Source: an uncultured Flavobacteriaceae bacterium
GTDB taxonomy: Bacteria > Bacteroidota > Bacteroidia > Flavobacteriales > Flavobacteriaceae
Direction: 5' to 3'
DNA length: 35,676 nt
Assembly: GCA_947311815.1 (NCBI GenBank)
Contig: CAMZMA010000136.1
Coordinates: forward strand, 1-35,676
Both the position numbers and the translations under genes were made by a program. Shown piece by piece: positions 16,423 to 24,147 of the stretch. Numbering within the stretch: position 1 is the first letter of the stretch; each line of letters opens with the position of its first letter. Below the pieces are notes generated by a model. It did not search any database and was not told where the DNA came from. It saw nothing but the letters and a program-made list of their open reading frames with translations.

Positions 16423-16433
16423 TACATCAAAAA

Positions 16434-17621
16434 ATGAAAACACTCAACGATTTTAATTTCGAAAATAAAAAAGCCATCATTCGGGTAGATTTTAATGTGC
16501 CTTTGAATGATAAATTACAAGTAACAGATACTACCAGAATAGAAGCTGCAAAATCTACCATTATTAAAGTATTAGAAGATGGCGGAAGTTGCATTTTGAT
16601 GTCGCATTTAGGAAGGCCAAAAGGAAAAGAAGACCAATTTTCTTTACGTCATATTGTAGATGAAGTCACTAATGTTTTAGGCGTACAAGTGCAATTTGTT
16701 GATGATTGTATTGGCGATAAAGTTACCCAAGCAGTAACCAATTTAGAAAACGGAGAGATTTTATTGTTAGAAAATCTGCGTTTTTATGAAGAAGAGAAAA
16801 AAGGCGATGTTGCTTTTGCAGAAAAACTTTCAAAACTTGGCGATATTTATGTAAACGATGCTTTTGGTACGGCACATAGAGCGCACGCATCAACCACAAT
16901 TATTGCACAATTTTTTAATGATAAAAAATGTTTTGGTAATTTATTAGCCAAAGAAATTGAAAGTATTCATAAAGTACTAAACGATAATGAAAAACCTGTA
17001 ACCGCTATTTTAGGAGGCGCAAAAGTATCGTCTAAAATAGGTGTTATCGAAAATATTTTAGACAAAGTAGATCATATAATTGTAGGTGGAGGTATGACGT
17101 TTACCTTTATAAAAGCGCTGGGTGGCAACATCGGAAATTCTTTAGTAGAAGATGATAAATTAGCTTTAGCTTTAGAAATTTTAAACAAAGCAAAAGCCAA
17201 AAACACACAAATTCATTTACCTGTTGATGCGGTAATTGCTGATGATTTTTCTAACGATGCTAATACACAAATTGTAGATACAACAAAAATCCCTGAAGGT
17301 TGGATGGGGTTAGATTGTGGCCCACAAACATCTATCAATTTTGCAAAAGTAATTGCCAATTCTAAAACTATTTTATGGAATGGTCCTTTAGGTGTTTTTG
17401 AAATGGATAATTTTGCTACAGGAACGATTGAATTAGGTAAATCTATTGCAAAAGCTACTAAAAATGGCGCGTTTTCTTTAGTGGGTGGAGGCGATTCTGT
17501 TGCTGCAGTAAAACAATTTGGTTTTGCCAATAAAGTAAGTTATGTTTCTACTGGCGGAGGTGCAATGTTAGAAATGTTAGAAGGAAAATCTTTACCAGGA
17601 ATTGAGGCAATAAGTAATTGA
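16434..17621 (+). CDS. pgk: Phosphoglycerate kinase
   Basis: The 395-residue protein is full length for bacterial Pgk. It interconverts 1,3-bisphosphoglycerate plus ADP with 3-phosphoglycerate plus ATP in glycolysis and gluconeogenesis. Signature segments appear in order: RVDFNVPL, SHLGRPKG, LLLENLRFYEEE, YVNDAFGTAHRAHAST, AILGGAKVSSKIGVI, GGGMTFTF, ILWNGPLGVFEM and the nucleotide-binding GGGDSVAAV. The gene lies 11 nt after the secreted unknown gene. Its stop codon is only 2 nt from the end of the convergent thioredoxin-fold gene, with no hairpin between, so the two transcripts must overlap at their 3' ends. Confidence 0.98.
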   Translation: MKTLNDFNFENKKAIIRVDFNVPLNDKLQVTDTTRIEAAKSTIIKVLEDGGSCILMSHLGRPKGKEDQFSLRHIVDEVTNVLGVQVQFVDDCIGDKVTQAVTNLENGEILLLENLRFYEEEKKGDVAFAEKLSKLGDIYVNDAFGTAHRAHASTTIIAQFFNDKKCFGNLLAKEIESIHKVLNDNEKPVTAILGGAKVSSKIGVIENILDKVDHIIVGGGMTFTFIKALGGNIGNSLVEDDKLALALEILNKAKAKNTQIHLPVDAVIADDFSNDANTQIVDTTKIPEGWMGLDCGPQTSINFAKVIANSKTILWNGPLGVFEMDNFATGTIELGKSIAKATKNGAFSLVGGGDSVAAVKQFGFANKVSYVSTGGGAMLEMLEGKSLPGIEAISN

Positions 17622-17623
17622 GG

Positions 17624-17911
17624 TTACAAATACTGTTGTACCAAATTAATTAAGGTACTTGCATCTTGTTCTCCTGTTTGACGCCATTTCATTTTTCCGT
17701 TTTTATAAATCATAAAGGTTGGATTTCCTTTAATTTGAAGTGCGTCAACAAGATTTTCGTTTTTTTCGATATCAATCTTAATCACTTTAGTAGTCTTTCC
17801 TAAAGCTGCGGTAACATTTTTTAAAATATTTATATTAGCACCTGTTCCTTTATAATAAAAATCGATTAAAACAGGTTTATCAATATCGATTATCTCACTA
17901 AATTTTGTCAT
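17624..17911 (-). CDS. Thioredoxin-fold protein lacking the CxxC active site
   Basis: The 95-residue protein has the thioredoxin layout: VLIDFYYKG (14-22), VIKIDIEKNENLVDALQIKGNPTFMIYKNG with the conserved cis-proline, and a final helix LINLVQQYL. The WCxxC active site is replaced by YYKGTGANI, and no cysteine remains anywhere in the protein. It therefore cannot be a disulfide reductase; a binding or scaffold role is inferred. Similar cysteine-less thioredoxins recur in flavobacteria as far as I recall. A minus-strand TAATTTTG (17940-17933) upstream looks like its -7 box. Confidence 0.85.
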   Translation of the reverse strand: MTKFSEIIDIDKPVLIDFYYKGTGANINILKNVTAALGKTTKVIKIDIEKNENLVDALQIKGNPTFMIYKNGKMKWRQTGEQDASTLINLVQQYL

Positions 17912-17932
17912 AATTAGCTTATTTTAGGGGGA

Positions 17933-17940
17933 CAAAATTA
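17933..17940 (-). promoter_or_regulatory. Putative -7 box of the thioredoxin-fold gene
   Basis: The minus strand reads TAATTTTG, fitting TAnnTTTG, 22 nt upstream of the ATG at 17911. No -33 TTG is obvious. Confidence 0.4.
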
Positions 17941-17998
17941 TTTGTTAAAATAAATTTATGAGCGTAAATATAATAAAAATTATTTAAACTGCTGATTG

Positions 17999-19222
17999 TT
18001 ATTTTTTTATCAAAGTAATTACGGTAATTTCTGGCCATATACCAACTCTACCAGGAAATGCATGATAGCCAAAACCTCTATTAACATTAATATATCTACC
18101 AAATTCTTGGTACAAACCAGCCCATTGTTTGTAGATGTATTGAGACGGACTCCAACGAAAAAAACCTGGAATTTCAATGCCCATTTGCAAACCATGTGTG
18201 TGTCCACTAAGTGTTAATTGATAATTAAAGTCGTCTTTTTTTACTTTATACTCCCAATGACTTGGGTCATGACTCATTAAAATTTTAAAATCGTTTTTTT
18301 TAATCTTTGCAGATGCTTTTTCTAAATCTCCCGCTTGATTAAATCCTTTTCCCCAATTTTCTACACCAACCAAGGCTATTTTTTGTCCGTCTTTTTCTAT
18401 ATATCGATGCTCATTTAGTAACAAATCGAATCCTATTTTTGGATGAATGTTTTTTACATCCCTAAAATTCTGTTTTTTTTCTTCGTCAGAATTCCATTTT
18501 ACATAATCTCCATAATCATGATTTCCTAAAATTGCATATTTTCCAAAAGGAGCTTTTAAAGCACCAAATATATCTATCCAAGAAGTCATTTCTGTAGCTT
18601 TATTATTTACAAGATCTCCTGTAAATAACAATAAATCAGGTTTTTGTTGATTGATTAAATCGACTCCATATTGTATTTTTTCTTTGTTTCTAAAACTTCC
18701 TGAATGAATATCAGAAATTTGAGTGATGGTAAATCCGTCAAAAGCAGCAGGTAAATCGGCAAAAGATAATTCGTATTTTAGCACTTTGTAATTGTACCTG
18801 CCTTTAATAATTCCGTAGATAAAACTGGCAAACGGAATGGCAGCAAAACCTAAAGCTATTTGCGAAATGAATTTTCTTCGTCCTGCCAATGAAGTTGTTT
18901 CTCCTTCCGAAAAATAAGAAATCGCTTTTTTAATCCAACGAAAAGCATCTTCGCCAAAAAGCACCACCATCATAAATAGTTTAGGAATTAAAATGGTTAA
19001 CATCAATCCTATTGCCCATTGCATTTCTTTGGTTTGTCCTGCGGTTCTTGGTGTGGTAAAAATGATGTAAAAAAAATGAAGATAAATAGCAATACTTACC
19101 AACATCCACATCCATTTAATTACTTTATTTTGTGTGATGGTTTTTATCGCCTGAAAAGCATAAAACTCTAAGATAAAAATAATGGCAGAAACAATTAATA
19201 AAGGAAAAAACCAACGAGGCAT
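17999..19222 (-). CDS. Membrane-anchored metallophosphoesterase (YkuE/YaeI-like)
   Basis: The 407-residue protein begins with three to four membrane helices (about 5-25, 36-56, 67-90 and 120-138), the last preceded by GRRKFI, which resembles a twin-arginine motif. The calcineurin-like domain follows with all metal-binding blocks: DIHSGSF (171-177), GDLVNN (202-207), GNHDYGD (233-239), a later histidine block (MSHDPSHW) and GHTHGLQMG. Related enzymes hydrolyse phosphoesters such as UDP-diacylglucosamine or phospholipids at the membrane; the substrate here is unknown. A minus-strand TATATTTG (19241-19234) marks the promoter. The gene is divergent from polA. Confidence 0.9.
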   Translation of the reverse strand: MPRWFFPLLIVSAIIFILEFYAFQAIKTITQNKVIKWMWMLVSIAIYLHFFYIIFTTPRTAGQTKEMQWAIGLMLTILIPKLFMMVVLFGEDAFRWIKKAISYFSEGETTSLAGRRKFISQIALGFAAIPFASFIYGIIKGRYNYKVLKYELSFADLPAAFDGFTITQISDIHSGSFRNKEKIQYGVDLINQQKPDLLLFTGDLVNNKATEMTSWIDIFGALKAPFGKYAILGNHDYGDYVKWNSDEEKKQNFRDVKNIHPKIGFDLLLNEHRYIEKDGQKIALVGVENWGKGFNQAGDLEKASAKIKKNDFKILMSHDPSHWEYKVKKDDFNYQLTLSGHTHGLQMGIEIPGFFRWSPSQYIYKQWAGLYQEFGRYINVNRGFGYHAFPGRVGIWPEITVITLIKK

Positions 19223-19233
19223 ATTTTTTTAAA

Positions 19234-19241
19234 CAAATATA
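19234..19241 (-). promoter_or_regulatory. Putative -7 box of the metallophosphoesterase gene
   Basis: The minus strand reads TATATTTG, 12 nt before the ATG at 19222. It is an exact match to the Bacteroidota -7 element, with no clear -33 TTG. Confidence 0.45.
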
Positions 19242-19261
19242 GGCGTAATTATTAAAATGTA

Positions 19262-19293
19262 TTTGAGCATCCTGTTAAAGTTTCGTAATTTTA
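19262..19293 (+). promoter_or_regulatory. polA promoter
   Basis: TTTG (19262-19265), 20 nt, then TAATTTTA (19286-19293) fits the Bacteroidota promoter, with the last base of the -7 box changed. It predicts a start site near 19300 and a short leader before the ATG at 19315. Confidence 0.5.
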
Positions 19294-19314
19294 GCATCTT
19301 CAAGAAAAGAAACA

Positions 19315-22191
19315 ATGGCAGACAAAAAACGATTATTTTTATTAGATGCATTTGCATTAATTTTTAGAGGATATTATGCCTTTATCAAAAATCCGAGAAT
19401 CAACTCAAAAGGAATGGACACCTCTGCCATTTTAGGATTTACCAACTCATTGCTAGATGTTATAAAAAGAGAAAAACCAGATCATATTGCCGTTTGTTTT
19501 GATCGTGGCGGTAGTGTTGCCAGAAAAGAAGCGTTTCCAGAGTACAAAGCAAACCGACAAGAAACACCAGAAGCTATTAAAATTGCGGTTCCGTATATCG
19601 AAAAAATATTGAAGGCGATGAATATTCCCTCAATTATTAAAGAAGGTTTTGAAGCCGATGATATTATAGGAACACTCGCTAAAAAAGCTGAAAAAGAGGG
19701 GTATACAACCTTTATGGTAACACCCGATAAAGATTTTGCACAATTGGTTTCTGAAAATATTTTTATGTATCGACCTCGTTTTGGTGGTGGTTATGAAACT
19801 TGGGGGATTAAAGAAGTGCAAGAAAAATTTGGCGTTGTAGAACCACTACAAGTTATTGATTTTTTAGGGATGATGGGTGATGCGTCTGATAATATTCCTG
19901 GATTACCTGGTGTTGGCGAAAAAACCGCCAAAAAATTCTTAGCGGCTTATGGTTCTATGGAAAATCTTTTCGAAAACACGCACGAGCTGAAAGGAAAAAT
20001 GAAAGAAAAGGTAGAGGCTAATAAAGAACTGGGGTTACTTTCTAAAGAATTGGCAACTATTATGTTAGATGTTCCTGTAGAATTTCATGAAGAAGATTTT
20101 GAGTTTTCGCAACCAAATATGGAAGCAATTTCCGAACTTTTTAATGAATTAGAATTTAGACGATTGGCAGAGAATTTACGAAAAACGTATGATACTTCGA
20201 CCCTGTCTGCCGATAGGCAAGATACGCTCAGTACCCAATCGACTACGCTTAGTAGCGAGACCCCTAAAAAACAACCAACTCAACAGGCTAACAATCTAAC
20301 AAACGGACAGTTTGATTTGTTTGCTGCTCCAGGCACAGGTGAGTTTTCTGCTGCCAAAGAAGCAACTATAAATGGGAAAAAAGACCTAAAAAGTGTAGAT
20401 CATTTTTATCAATTAGTAAATACGCCTTTATCAAGAAAATTATTATTAAATAAATTATTGCAACAAAAATCAGTCTGTTTTGATACCGAAACTACAGGTT
20501 TAAAAGCCTTGGAAGTAGAAATTGTAGGCATTTCATTTTCTTGGGAAGCTGGTAAAGGATATTATGTTTCGTTTCCAGAAAATCAAGAAGAAACACAGCA
20601 GATTTTAGAAGAATTTACACCGTTTTTTAATAATAAAGATATCGAAAAAATTGGGCATAATCTAAAATACGATATCAAAGTGTTGTCAAATTACAACATT
20701 AGTGTACAAGGAAAATTGTTTGATACCATGATTGCGCATTATCTCATCAATCCAGATATGAGGCACAATATGGATATTTTAGCAGAAACCTATTTAAACT
20801 ATCAACCTGTTTCTATTACCGAATTGATTGGTAAAAAAGGAAAAAATCAATTATCGATGCGAGAGGTTTCGCTAGAAAAACAAACCGAATATGCCGTAGA
20901 AGATGCAGATATCACCTTACAATTAAAAGAACATTTTACCAAAGAACTCGAAACAGGAAATCTGACCAAATTGTTTAACGATGTAGAAAATCCGCTAGTT
21001 TCTGTACTAACAGCCATGGAAATTGAAGGAATTAATATTGATGTAGATTTCTTAAAAGGTCTGTCGGTAGATTTAGCGAAAGACATTAACTCTTTAGAAC
21101 AAAAAATTTACGAAAAAGCAGGTGAGGAGTTTAATATTTCATCGCCAAAACAATTAGGAATCATCCTTTTTGAAAAATTAAAATTGGTTGATAAACCTAA
21201 AAAAACGAAAACAGGACAGTACAAAACGGGTGAAGAAATTTTGTCTTATCTAGCTAAAGATCATCAAATTATCAAAGATATTTTAAGCTATCGTCAACTC
21301 AAAAAATTACAAAGCACGTATGTTGATGCGTTACCGAATGAAATAAATCCGAAAACACAAAGAATTCATACAAGTTACGCACAAGCTGTGGCAGCAACAG
21401 GAAGATTGAGCTCTAACAATCCGAATTTACAGAACATTCCGATACGTACCGAACGAGGACGACAAGTTAGAAAAGCGTTTATCCCAAGAGATGAAAATCA
21501 CATTTTATTAGCAGCAGATTACAGTCAAATTGAACTGCGAATTATCGCCGCATTAAGTGAAGAAGAAACCATGATACATGCCTTTAAAAATGGCGAAGAT
21601 ATTCATGCTTCTACCGCTGCAAAAGTATTTAATGTTCCGATTGACGAAGTTACTCGAGAGCAACGTAGTAATGCAAAAACCGTTAATTTCGGAATTATTT
21701 ATGGCGTTTCTGCCTTCGGATTGAGCAATCAGACCGATTTAAGCAGATCGGAAGCCAAAGAATTGATTGACACCTATTATGAAACCTATCCGAAGTTAAA
21801 AAATTACATGGCAAAACAGGTAGATTTTGCACGAGATAATGGCTATGTAGAAACGATTTTAGGACGAAGACGTTATTTAAAAAATATCAATTCTAGAAAT
21901 GCGATGGTGCGTTCTGGCGATGAAAGAAATGCGGTAAATGCGCCCATACAAGGATCTGCCGCAGATATTATTAAAATTGCCATGATTCGTATTTACAACC
22001 GATTTGAGCAAGAAAAATTCAAATCTAAAATGTTATTGCAAGTACATGATGAGTTGGTTTTTGATGTGTTAAAAAGCGAATTAGATGTTGTAAAGAACAT
22101 CATCAAACAAGAAATGGAAAATGCTTTTAAAATGTCTGTTCCGTTAGATGTAGAGGTTGGTGTAGGAAATAATTGGTTGGAGGCACATTAA
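19315..22191 (+). CDS. polA: DNA polymerase I
   Basis: The 958-residue protein has all three Pol I activities. The 5'-3' exonuclease domain (1 to about 290) has CFDRGGSVARKE, EADDIIGTLA, TPDKDFAQLV and MMGDASDNIPGLPGVGEKTA. The proofreading domain (about 350-550) is intact, with FDTETTG (Asp390 and Glu392), HNLKYD and YAVEDAD. The polymerase domain has DYSQIELR (from Asp735), RSNAKTVNFGIIYG and the QVHDE motif (His911-Glu913). It fills gaps and removes RNA primers. Residues 293-317, the linker between the two exonuclease domains, are encoded by two tandem copies of the interspersed repeat also found upstream of dut; the frame stays open. Confidence 0.97.
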   Translation: MADKKRLFLLDAFALIFRGYYAFIKNPRINSKGMDTSAILGFTNSLLDVIKREKPDHIAVCFDRGGSVARKEAFPEYKANRQETPEAIKIAVPYIEKILKAMNIPSIIKEGFEADDIIGTLAKKAEKEGYTTFMVTPDKDFAQLVSENIFMYRPRFGGGYETWGIKEVQEKFGVVEPLQVIDFLGMMGDASDNIPGLPGVGEKTAKKFLAAYGSMENLFENTHELKGKMKEKVEANKELGLLSKELATIMLDVPVEFHEEDFEFSQPNMEAISELFNELEFRRLAENLRKTYDTSTLSADRQDTLSTQSTTLSSETPKKQPTQQANNLTNGQFDLFAAPGTGEFSAAKEATINGKKDLKSVDHFYQLVNTPLSRKLLLNKLLQQKSVCFDTETTGLKALEVEIVGISFSWEAGKGYYVSFPENQEETQQILEEFTPFFNNKDIEKIGHNLKYDIKVLSNYNISVQGKLFDTMIAHYLINPDMRHNMDILAETYLNYQPVSITELIGKKGKNQLSMREVSLEKQTEYAVEDADITLQLKEHFTKELETGNLTKLFNDVENPLVSVLTAMEIEGINIDVDFLKGLSVDLAKDINSLEQKIYEKAGEEFNISSPKQLGIILFEKLKLVDKPKKTKTGQYKTGEEILSYLAKDHQIIKDILSYRQLKKLQSTYVDALPNEINPKTQRIHTSYAQAVAATGRLSSNNPNLQNIPIRTERGRQVRKAFIPRDENHILLAADYSQIELRIIAALSEEETMIHAFKNGEDIHASTAAKVFNVPIDEVTREQRSNAKTVNFGIIYGVSAFGLSNQTDLSRSEAKELIDTYYETYPKLKNYMAKQVDFARDNGYVETILGRRRYLKNINSRNAMVRSGDERNAVNAPIQGSAADIIKIAMIRIYNRFEQEKFKSKMLLQVHDELVFDVLKSELDVVKNIIKQEMENAFKMSVPLDVEVGVGNNWLEAH
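20192..20256. repeat. Two interspersed repeat units inside the polA coding sequence
   Basis: ATACTTCGA, a 22-nt insert (CCCTGTCTGCCGATAGGCAA then GA), and TACGCTCAGTACCC (20192-20234) match the long form at 2801-2846. A second, degenerate short form follows (TCGACTACGCTTAGTAGCG, about 20238-20256). Together they encode a Ser/Thr/Asp/Gln-rich linker (residues 293-317) without breaking the frame. Confidence 0.8.
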
Positions 22192-22215
22192 AATCTTCAC
22201 CTGCTCTTTGAGCAT

Positions 22216-22232
22216 CTTCCCCGAAGGGGAAG
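22216..22232. repeat. Perfect short hairpin after polA
   Basis: CTTCCCC GAA GGGGAAG forms a 7-bp G+C-rich stem with a 3-nt loop, 25 nt after the polA stop codon. There is no T-run after it, so it is either a weak transcript-end structure or the edge of the repeat cluster that follows. Confidence 0.55.
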
Positions 22233-22245
22233 AACTTACTCGGAT

Positions 22246-22300
22246 GTCATTGCGAGGAGGTGGCCTGTACTGAGCGAAGTCGAAGTATGGCAATCTCATC
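22246..22300. repeat. Composite interspersed repeat (GTCATTGCGAGG type with nested CTTCGA-type element)
   Basis: The outer sequence GTCATTGCGAGGAGG ... CAATCTCATC is the form of a common bacterial intergenic repeat. Its middle is occupied by GTACTGAGCGAAGTCGAAGTA (22267-22287 including the terminal A), the reverse complement of the CTTCGA...GCTCAGT core found near dut and in polA. One element seems to have landed inside another. Confidence 0.7.
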
Positions 22301-22326
22301 AAAAAATGAAAAAAATGGAACTCTCT

Positions 22327-22393
22327 GTCATTCCGACCGTAGTGAAGGAATCTTATAAAGAAAGATTACTTCGTCGTGCCTCCTCGTAATGAC
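22327..22393. repeat. Imperfect long inverted repeat upstream of the RluA-type gene
   Basis: GTCATTCCGACCGTAGTGAAGGAATCTT (22327-22354, split here only for naming) pairs imperfectly with the segment ending CCTCCTCGTAATGAC at 22393. The arms start and end with GTCATT/AATGAC, and the right arm is related to the GTCATTGCGAGGAGG unit 80 nt upstream. The element ends only 11 nt before the ATG at 22405. Confidence 0.7.
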
Positions 22394-22404
22394 GGATATG
22401 AAAA

Positions 22405-24099
22405 ATGAATAAAAAGCAAAATATGTACAACCACTTCCATCATTTTAAAACAAATATTTTAGGGATAAAACTCCCCGAAAAATTTACGTTTCCGTTTTAT
22501 TATGAACCTCATCAATTATGTAAATTAGCAGCGAAAGAGGTACAAGAATATTTAGCAACTCAAACCGATTTTACGCATAATTTTGGGCTAAAAAAAGAGA
22601 ATTCATCAGAAGCTATCGGAAAAATGTTTGGGGTTTTGGTGGTTAAAAATCAACAAGGTGAAATCGGTTTTTTATCGGCATTTTCGGGGATGTTTTCTGA
22701 TAATAGTATTCCTGTTTTTTTTGTACCACCTGTTTTTCATCGGTATCAAAAAGGTAGTTTTTATCCTGTTGGCGAAGGAAAATTAAATCAACTTAATCTT
22801 AAAATTAGTGCTTTAAAAAATAACACTGATTTTATAACTATTCAGCAACAATATCAACAGCAAAAACAGGCAATAGAAACCGAATTACAACAAGAAAAAA
22901 ATCGATTAAAACAAGCGAAAAAAGATAGAAAACAACGCAGAAAAGAAGCAGAAGAAAATCTATCTAAAAGCGAGTTACAAGCATTTTTACAACAATTGCA
23001 ACAAGAAAGTTATAATCAGCAATTTTACCTCAAAGAACTCACCGAATACAAACGGCAACAATTAGCAATTATTGAAAAAAAATGGATTTTTTTTACAGAA
23101 AAATTATCTGAATTAAAAAAGGCAAGAAAAGAGCTTTCTAACACATTACAAGCACAATTATTTGCAAAATATCAGTTTTTGAATCAGCAAAAAGAAACGA
23201 AAGGAGTTGTAGAAATATTTAAAGAACTTCCTGTAAAAACACCTCCTGCGGGTTCGGGTGATTGTGCTGCTCCTAGATTGTTACAATATGCTTTTGCACA
23301 CCATTTACAGCCCATTTGTATGGCAGAATTTTGGTGGGGAACATCGCCTAACAAAGCGATTAGAAAGCATCAGCAATTTTACCCTTCTTGCCAAAGTAGG
23401 TGCAAACCTATTTTAGCACACATGCTTTCTGGCATTGAAATGGATGAAAATCCGTTGTTAAAAAACCCTGCAAAAAACAAAATACTCACTTTTTTATATG
23501 AAGATGATGATTTGGTAGTGATTAATAAACCTGCTGAATTTTTATCAGTCCCTGGAAAAGAAATTACCGATTCGGTTGCAACTAGAATGAAAGCAAAATA
23601 CCCAAATGCAACAGGCCCACTTGTTGTACATCGTTTAGATATGAGTACTTCGGGTATTTTATTGATTGCTAAATCAATGGATATCTATAAAAAATTACAA
23701 AGTCAGTTTATCAATAGAACAGTGAAAAAACGATATGTAGCGGTTTTAGACGGCGTTTTACAAAAAAAATCGGGCACAATGAATTTGCCTCTTCGAGTAG
23801 ATTTAGACGATAGACCCAGACAATTGGTTTGTTTTGAACACGGAAAAGCAGCGACTACAAAATGGAATGTTATTGAAAAAAAAGACGATAAAACACGTGT
23901 GCATTTTTATCCGATTACGGGAAGAACACATCAACTACGTGTACATGCTGCACACTCTTTAGGATTAAATACGCCTATTTTGGGAGATGATTTATACGGC
24001 ACAAAAGCACATCGTTTGCATTTACATGCCGATTATATTGAGTTTGAGCATCCATCAACAAAAAAAAGGATGCAATTTCAAGTAGATGCAAATTTTTAA
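22405..24099 (+). CDS. RluA-family pseudouridine synthase with long N-terminal extension
   Basis: The 564-residue protein has its catalytic pseudouridine synthase domain at about residues 355-560. It shows LYEDDDLVVINKPAEFLSVPG, the active-site HRLDMSTSGIL (Asp412), KRYVAVLDG and the RTHQLRVHAA segment. The N-terminal 350 residues comprise a conserved globular part (FGVLVVKNQQGEIGFLSAFSGM), a Gln/Glu/Lys-rich coiled coil (about 145-265) and a block with GDCAAPRLLQYAF, AEFWWG and a CQSRCKPIL cysteine pair. Such long forms are known among gamma-proteobacteria and Bacteroidota; the RNA target is not known. ATG 22405 and ATG 22423 (MYNHFHHFK) are both possible starts, and the second resembles the family N-terminus better. 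A repeat directly abuts the 5' end. Confidence 0.88.
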   Translation: MNKKQNMYNHFHHFKTNILGIKLPEKFTFPFYYEPHQLCKLAAKEVQEYLATQTDFTHNFGLKKENSSEAIGKMFGVLVVKNQQGEIGFLSAFSGMFSDNSIPVFFVPPVFHRYQKGSFYPVGEGKLNQLNLKISALKNNTDFITIQQQYQQQKQAIETELQQEKNRLKQAKKDRKQRRKEAEENLSKSELQAFLQQLQQESYNQQFYLKELTEYKRQQLAIIEKKWIFFTEKLSELKKARKELSNTLQAQLFAKYQFLNQQKETKGVVEIFKELPVKTPPAGSGDCAAPRLLQYAFAHHLQPICMAEFWWGTSPNKAIRKHQQFYPSCQSRCKPILAHMLSGIEMDENPLLKNPAKNKILTFLYEDDDLVVINKPAEFLSVPGKEITDSVATRMKAKYPNATGPLVVHRLDMSTSGILLIAKSMDIYKKLQSQFINRTVKKRYVAVLDGVLQKKSGTMNLPLRVDLDDRPRQLVCFEHGKAATTKWNVIEKKDDKTRVHFYPITGRTHQLRVHAAHSLGLNTPILGDDLYGTKAHRLHLHADYIEFEHPSTKKRMQFQVDANF

Positions 24100-24147
24100 A
24101 AGTTTTTTTGTAACAATCTGAGTTCAATCGACCTAAGAAAAATTAAC

